From positions 1 to 60,621 of IMG/VR virus record IMGVR_UViG_3300048930_000296: a stretch of DNA of 60,621 nucleotides; one strand, 5' to 3'. This document shows positions 56,771 through 60,621 of this stretch, one piece after another. The notes beneath the pieces are model-generated. The model was given only the letters and a program-made list of their open reading frames with translations, was not told where the DNA came from and did not search any database. Source of the DNA: a virus. The translations under genes were made by a program, and so were the position numbers. Position 1 is the stretch's first letter, and the number at the start of each line of letters is the position of its first letter.

Positions 56771-59700
56771 TGAAGCAGTCGTTATCACCGTCAGAGAAGA
56801 CGGAGCACTTGTGGTCAAGCGGAACCTTGAATCAATGGGTGCTGCGGGAACGACTGCATCCAAAGGAATTGACCGGGTCAAGATGGCACTTGGCCAGATG
56901 ACCACAAGCATCACGAACGCCAACCCCGCGATGACCGCAATGCAGCAACGCATCGGAATCATTACGGGTTCGCTTGGAAATGTGATGAAATCAGCTCGGG
57001 ACAGCGCATCTGCGTTCTCGGGCTTCCAGACCGCAAGTGATAACGTCGATGCCCTGCGTGCATCGCTTGACCCCGCGTATGCGGCGCTCTTGAAGTTCAA
57101 CCAAGGGTTTGACCTGCTTGAGAGTTCTCTTGCCAGTGGCGCCATCAAGAACGAACAATACAGCAAAACTCTCGAGCTACTGATCCGTGACTACGATGGA
57201 AGCAGTGCGGCGGCACGTGAGTTCGCAACGGCGCAGACCGCGTTGCAAGGCAGGCTTGATTCGCTTCGTGCGTCGTATGACCCGCTCTTCGCTGCTTCAA
57301 AACGCTATGAGGCTGCGGTCGAGACACTCAACCAAGGTTTGAACGCGGGGCTGATGAGTGTTGCTCAGTATGAACGAGCTCTCGAAAGCTTGGGGCAGCA
57401 ATACCTCGTCACCGGCGCGCAATCCCAATCGCTCGGTGTTGCATCAGCGAACACTGCGAACCTCTTTGCGCAGTTCAACGATATTGGCGTCATGCTTGCA
57501 GCGGGGCAGAATCCGTTCCAACTTGCTATCCAGCAAGGCACGCAGATTAGTCAGGTGCTTACGGGCATCTCAACTGCTGGTGGCGGGGTCATGGGGATGC
57601 TTCGCGCCTTGGGTGCAGGCTTCATGTCCTTGATCAGCCCGATCACGTTGCTCACTGTGGGTATCATTGCCTTCGGTGCAGCGGGGTTCCAGTGGCTTAT
57701 GACTCTGATCCCTGAGACGGTCACTCTTGCTGATCGAATGGACGACCTTCGCGATTCTGTTGCTGCTTATCAAGAGATTGCTTCCGTTGCATCAGGAACA
57801 ACTGCTGAACTTACTGAACAGTTCGGACAGTCAGGCGTTGAGATTGGCAAAGCTGCACAGATTCTTTCCGAGTTTGTCCAAGCTCGCGCTATCACGCAAA
57901 TGAAGGACACTATCAAAGCTCTGTCTGAAGAGTATGGTGGATTCAGCAGGGAAGCGCTTGTTGCGTCTTACAGCCTCAGCGGTGTTGGTGGTATCATGTT
58001 TGAGATTGAAGCAACCATGGCTGATCTGCGTGAGCAGTTCCAGCTTGGAAAACAAGACGCTGCTCAACTGACCCTTGCGCTTGAAGCCATGTCGCTCGCG
58101 TCAACCCCCGAAGCTGCGATTGAGGCGTCTACTCGTTTCAACGAAGTGCTTCTGCAGATTTACGGGACTGCTGAAAAGGTTCCACCAGAGTTCCAAGAGA
58201 TGGCTATCGCGGCGGGTGAAGTGGCGCGGATGGGTGGTGAGATCCTGTCTGCCGAAGAGAAGATTGCTCAAGCTCGCGCTCGCAACTTGCAGATGCAGAT
58301 GCAGATCTATGCTGATTCGCGGATGGCTGCTGCCGCTGCTCAAGCTGAAGCAAACCAGATGATTGCGTCTTACCAAGAGCAGACGCGAATGCAGCAACTT
58401 ATCGCAATGTATGGTGAAGGTAGCGTTCAAGTCACTCGTGCCCGTCAGGCTGCTGAGATGGATGTTCTCCGTGCCCAGGTGCAGCAACTTGATGTCAGTC
58501 AAGACGTCAAGAACGCTATTCTGCAGGCAGCGCAAGCAACGAATAACGCGGTCAACGCCACCAATGCTTGGGCCGGTGCAATGGCAGGGGTTGCAGCGCA
58601 GATTCGGGGAATCATGGCCGCGCTGTCTTCGCTCGCTGGAACGATGATCAGCAACGCTTCAACTCAAGTCGAAATCCAGGCGCTGAAAGCAGGAAAGACG
58701 ATTGCTGAGGCGCGGATTGCTGCCACCAAGTATGAAATCGAAACTGAAATGAACGCCCGTGAGATGGCTGCGGGAAATATGTTCGAACGCGGTCTGGTTT
58801 GGATGGAAAAGAAAGCCAAGCTGCGTGCTGTCGACCAGGCTGAAGAGCTCACCGGGCTTCAAGCTATCGCAGCTGAGCGTGAGCGTGCTAATGCTGGTGG
58901 ATCTGGTGGTGGCGCTGGTGGAGGTAAGATTAGCGACCAGCTTAAGATGGAAAACGAACTGCTTTCTGAGGGGATTGGTAAGCGAGCTGAGTTCCTTGAA
59001 AAGCTGATGGCTGTGAATGCGCTTCTTGCTGACGAAAGTAGTGGCTACACAAAGAACGATGCGTTCCAAGAGATGAGCCAAATGGTTGGCGCTGATATCT
59101 TTGCTGGAACGCAAGAAGCAATCGACATGCAGCTTGAGCGCTTCCGCGTTATGTATGAGCAAATTGAGCTTATGCGTCAAGCTGACCTCATCAGCGAACA
59201 AACTGCGCGCCAAGCGATGCAGCAAGTTAACTTGATGTATGTCGAAGAGCGCCTGGCAAGTCAGAAAGCATTCTTTGGTGAACTAGCTAAGCTTTCGCGC
59301 AGTGGGAACCGAACGATTGCAGCAATCGGAAAAGCTGCGGCTGTGACGCAAGCTACAATCGACGGATATCTGGCAATACAAAAAGCTCTTGCTAGCCATC
59401 CTCCGCCGATGAACTACGCTATTGCGGCCGCTATCGGAGCGACGACTGCTGCCAATATTGCGGGCATCCTTTCACAGAACGCGAACTTTGCAACCGGGGG
59501 TTCGTTTGTTGTTCCTGGTAGTGGCGGGGTTGACTCGCAGCTTGTTGGCTTGCGCGCCAGCCCAGGAGAGCGTGTAACGGTGCAAACCCCTGCTCAGGTG
59601 CGTAAGGGCACAGAGGCTGCAAACGGCACCAGCGGGCAAGCTACGGGCGCTGCGCCGCAAGTCAACCAGCGGATCATCAACGTTGTTGACCCCGCGATGG

Positions 59701-59789
59701 TTGGTGACTTCCTTGCTACTCCCGAAGGTGAAGATGTCTTGGTGAATGTCATCACTCGAAGCGGTATCATGGGACGGAGCGGCGCGTAA
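56760..59789 (+). CDS. Tape measure protein
   Basis: 1009 aa, which by length predicts a tail of roughly 150 nm. QFNDIGVMLAAGQNPFQLAI followed by QQGTQISQVL near residues 240-265 is a tape measure signature, followed by membrane segments (about 275-325) and long helices. The end has NFATGGSFVVPGSGG and SPGERVTVQTP. Ends 1 nt inside the next gene. Confidence 0.93.
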   Translation: MSVNEAVVITVREDGALVVKRNLESMGAAGTTASKGIDRVKMALGQMTTSITNANPAMTAMQQRIGIITGSLGNVMKSARDSASAFSGFQTASDNVDALRASLDPAYAALLKFNQGFDLLESSLASGAIKNEQYSKTLELLIRDYDGSSAAAREFATAQTALQGRLDSLRASYDPLFAASKRYEAAVETLNQGLNAGLMSVAQYERALESLGQQYLVTGAQSQSLGVASANTANLFAQFNDIGVMLAAGQNPFQLAIQQGTQISQVLTGISTAGGGVMGMLRALGAGFMSLISPITLLTVGIIAFGAAGFQWLMTLIPETVTLADRMDDLRDSVAAYQEIASVASGTTAELTEQFGQSGVEIGKAAQILSEFVQARAITQMKDTIKALSEEYGGFSREALVASYSLSGVGGIMFEIEATMADLREQFQLGKQDAAQLTLALEAMSLASTPEAAIEASTRFNEVLLQIYGTAEKVPPEFQEMAIAAGEVARMGGEILSAEEKIAQARARNLQMQMQIYADSRMAAAAAQAEANQMIASYQEQTRMQQLIAMYGEGSVQVTRARQAAEMDVLRAQVQQLDVSQDVKNAILQAAQATNNAVNATNAWAGAMAGVAAQIRGIMAALSSLAGTMISNASTQVEIQALKAGKTIAEARIAATKYEIETEMNAREMAAGNMFERGLVWMEKKAKLRAVDQAEELTGLQAIAAERERANAGGSGGGAGGGKISDQLKMENELLSEGIGKRAEFLEKLMAVNALLADESSGYTKNDAFQEMSQMVGADIFAGTQEAIDMQLERFRVMYEQIELMRQADLISEQTARQAMQQVNLMYVEERLASQKAFFGELAKLSRSGNRTIAAIGKAAAVTQATIDGYLAIQKALASHPPPMNYAIAAAIGATTAANIAGILSQNANFATGGSFVVPGSGGVDSQLVGLRASPGERVTVQTPAQVRKGTEAANGTSGQATGAAPQVNQRIINVVDPAMVGDFLATPEGEDVLVNVITRSGIMGRSGA

Positions 59790-60614
59790 TGGCTTTGATT
59801 GCACTTGAAGCGTTCTGGGAACACCAGTCAGTTTCGAACGATGTTCCAGCAAATCCTGCTCTTGTCACAGTTCCGTCAACGAGCTGGTCAGCCGCTTCTT
59901 TGTCACCATTTGGTGAAGGCGATTTCACTGATTCACCACTCACACCTCCTAACACCGCATGGGCTCGCGCAACTGGGCTCTGGATTCGACGTGGTGTCAC
60001 GCTCAACGGACAGGCTCCGATTCTAATCAAAGGGAACTGCGAACAAGCAATGTATCTCTATTTTGACGGAGATTACGTTGGCACTCTTAACCCGACGAAT
60101 GCAGCTAGGTCAGATAACCCCGAATACAATGTGGTCATTCCTGTAGAACTTGCAACGACAGGAACTCACGAGATTGCTCTTCTTTGCCTTGATGATACGG
60201 GAGTTCTAACGCCCGACATAAGTTACATTTCGGTTGAAGCTGATTACCTTCCAGCGTTCTTTCCTTTTCAACCTGAAGCTCCTGTAAATGAAGAGCTTAC
60301 TTGGTTCACTGATCTGATTGTTGCAAAGGATGGTTCTGAAGAGAGGCGTCAGATCTCCCAATACCCGAGACAAAAGTTCACTTACCTCTATCCCGCTATT
60401 GCTCGCAAGAAAGCTAATGCGCTGAACATTGTTTGGGGAGCTCTTCCTGATCGTTGGTTGGTTCCGGTATGGCCGCAAGCTGAACGCTATGGCGCAATCA
60501 GTGCAGGGTTGACCACACTTGCCGACGTCAACCTTAACAGCGAGCTTCGTGCTCCTGGCCTTATGCTTCTTTGGCAGAGCGATTCACAGTGGCAGGTTAT
60601 AGGATTCGATTCTT
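59789..60614 (+). CDS. Distal tail protein-like tail component, N-terminal part (continues at 1-890)
   Basis: N-terminal 275 aa of the 529-aa protein that continues into the start of the window. The stop at 60614-60616 is an artefact of the seven unmatched bases at the window end. N-terminal beta domain with GNCEQAMYLYFDGDYVGT looks like a carbohydrate-binding or PA14-like fold. VAKDGSEERRQISQYPRQKF then follows, as in Dit-type tail proteins. ATG 59789 overlaps the tape measure stop. Confidence 0.65.
60489..60614. repeat. Terminal overlap: 126 bp identical to bases 1-126
   Basis: Every base from 60489 to 60614 matches 1-126 and keeps the same reading frame. The last seven bases (AAAACCT) do not match position 127 onward. 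The length near 127 fits an assembler k-mer overlap of a circular or circularly permuted genome rather than a true biological terminal repeat. Confidence 0.9.
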
Positions 60615-60621
60615 AAAACCT

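Noticed and set aside
60489-60614. True direct terminal repeats of the virion DNA
   Set aside because: The length near 127 bp and the unmatched 7-base tail fit an assembly overlap better, and the overlap lies within a structural gene.
1-60621. Integrase, repressor, transposase or partition genes indicating a temperate phage
   Set aside because: None seen on either strand. The AlpA-like HTH protein alone, placed beside the primase-helicase, is not evidence for lysogeny.

Overview
The window is the essentially complete genome of a tailed double-stranded DNA phage with a long non-contractile tail (siphovirus type). Bases 1-126 recur exactly at 60489-60614, so the molecule closes into a unit of about 60,488 bp and the gene at the two window ends is one gene cut in half. 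The host is Gram-negative: there is an inner-membrane/outer-membrane spanin pair (Rz/Rz1 type with a lipobox) and a periplasm-targeted muramidase. A GTA-like tail tip (DUF2163 hub plus J-like protein) suggests a proteobacterium, but the host cannot be named. No integrase, repressor, tRNA or CRISPR array was seen, so a virulent life style is likely.

Layout. (1) 38.6-60.6 kb continuing into 1-6.8 kb is rightward: an accessory/early-middle block (38.6-43.2 kb), lysis genes (43.4-45.5 kb), terminase, portal, scaffold, capsid (45.5-51 kb), head-tail connectors, tail tube, a frameshifted tail chaperone pair, tape measure, tail tip and receptor-binding proteins. (2) 6.9-38.5 kb is leftward: family B DNA polymerase, sliding clamp, a 7-deazaguanine DNA modification cluster (10.2-15.9 kb), an Ala/Lys-rich DNA-binding protein, helicase, Cas4/RecB-like nuclease, DUF669 protein, Sak4-like ATPase, DNA ligase, RNase H, primase-helicase, UvrD-like helicase, then a long run of small early genes ending at a MazG-like pyrophosphohydrolase. 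The two arms converge at a strong hairpin near 6.85 kb and diverge from promoters near 38.5 kb. Two long non-coding regions (32.48-33.38 kb and 35.58-36.30 kb) hold dense direct and inverted repeats and are the best candidates for an origin or control region.

The most interesting part is the modification cluster. FolE, QueD, QueE and QueC make the 7-deazaguanine precursor and a DpdA-type transglycosylase puts it in DNA. Inserted between queD and queC, with overlapping start and stop codons, are two genes that are not part of the standard pathway: a class III PLP aminotransferase, and a fusion of a HAD-type phosphatase to a domain resembling the archaeosine synthase core (DUF5591-like). The QueC also lacks the usual four-cysteine zinc site. 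Together these predict a guanine hypermodification that is not simple preQ0 or archaeosine.

Other points of note: a candidate phage-wide promoter motif (CCCTTG-type -35), intergenic repeat families shared by distant sites, a likely single-base frameshift at 28483-28486, a classical -1 slippery site in the tail chaperone genes, and several real genes of 17-58 codons.
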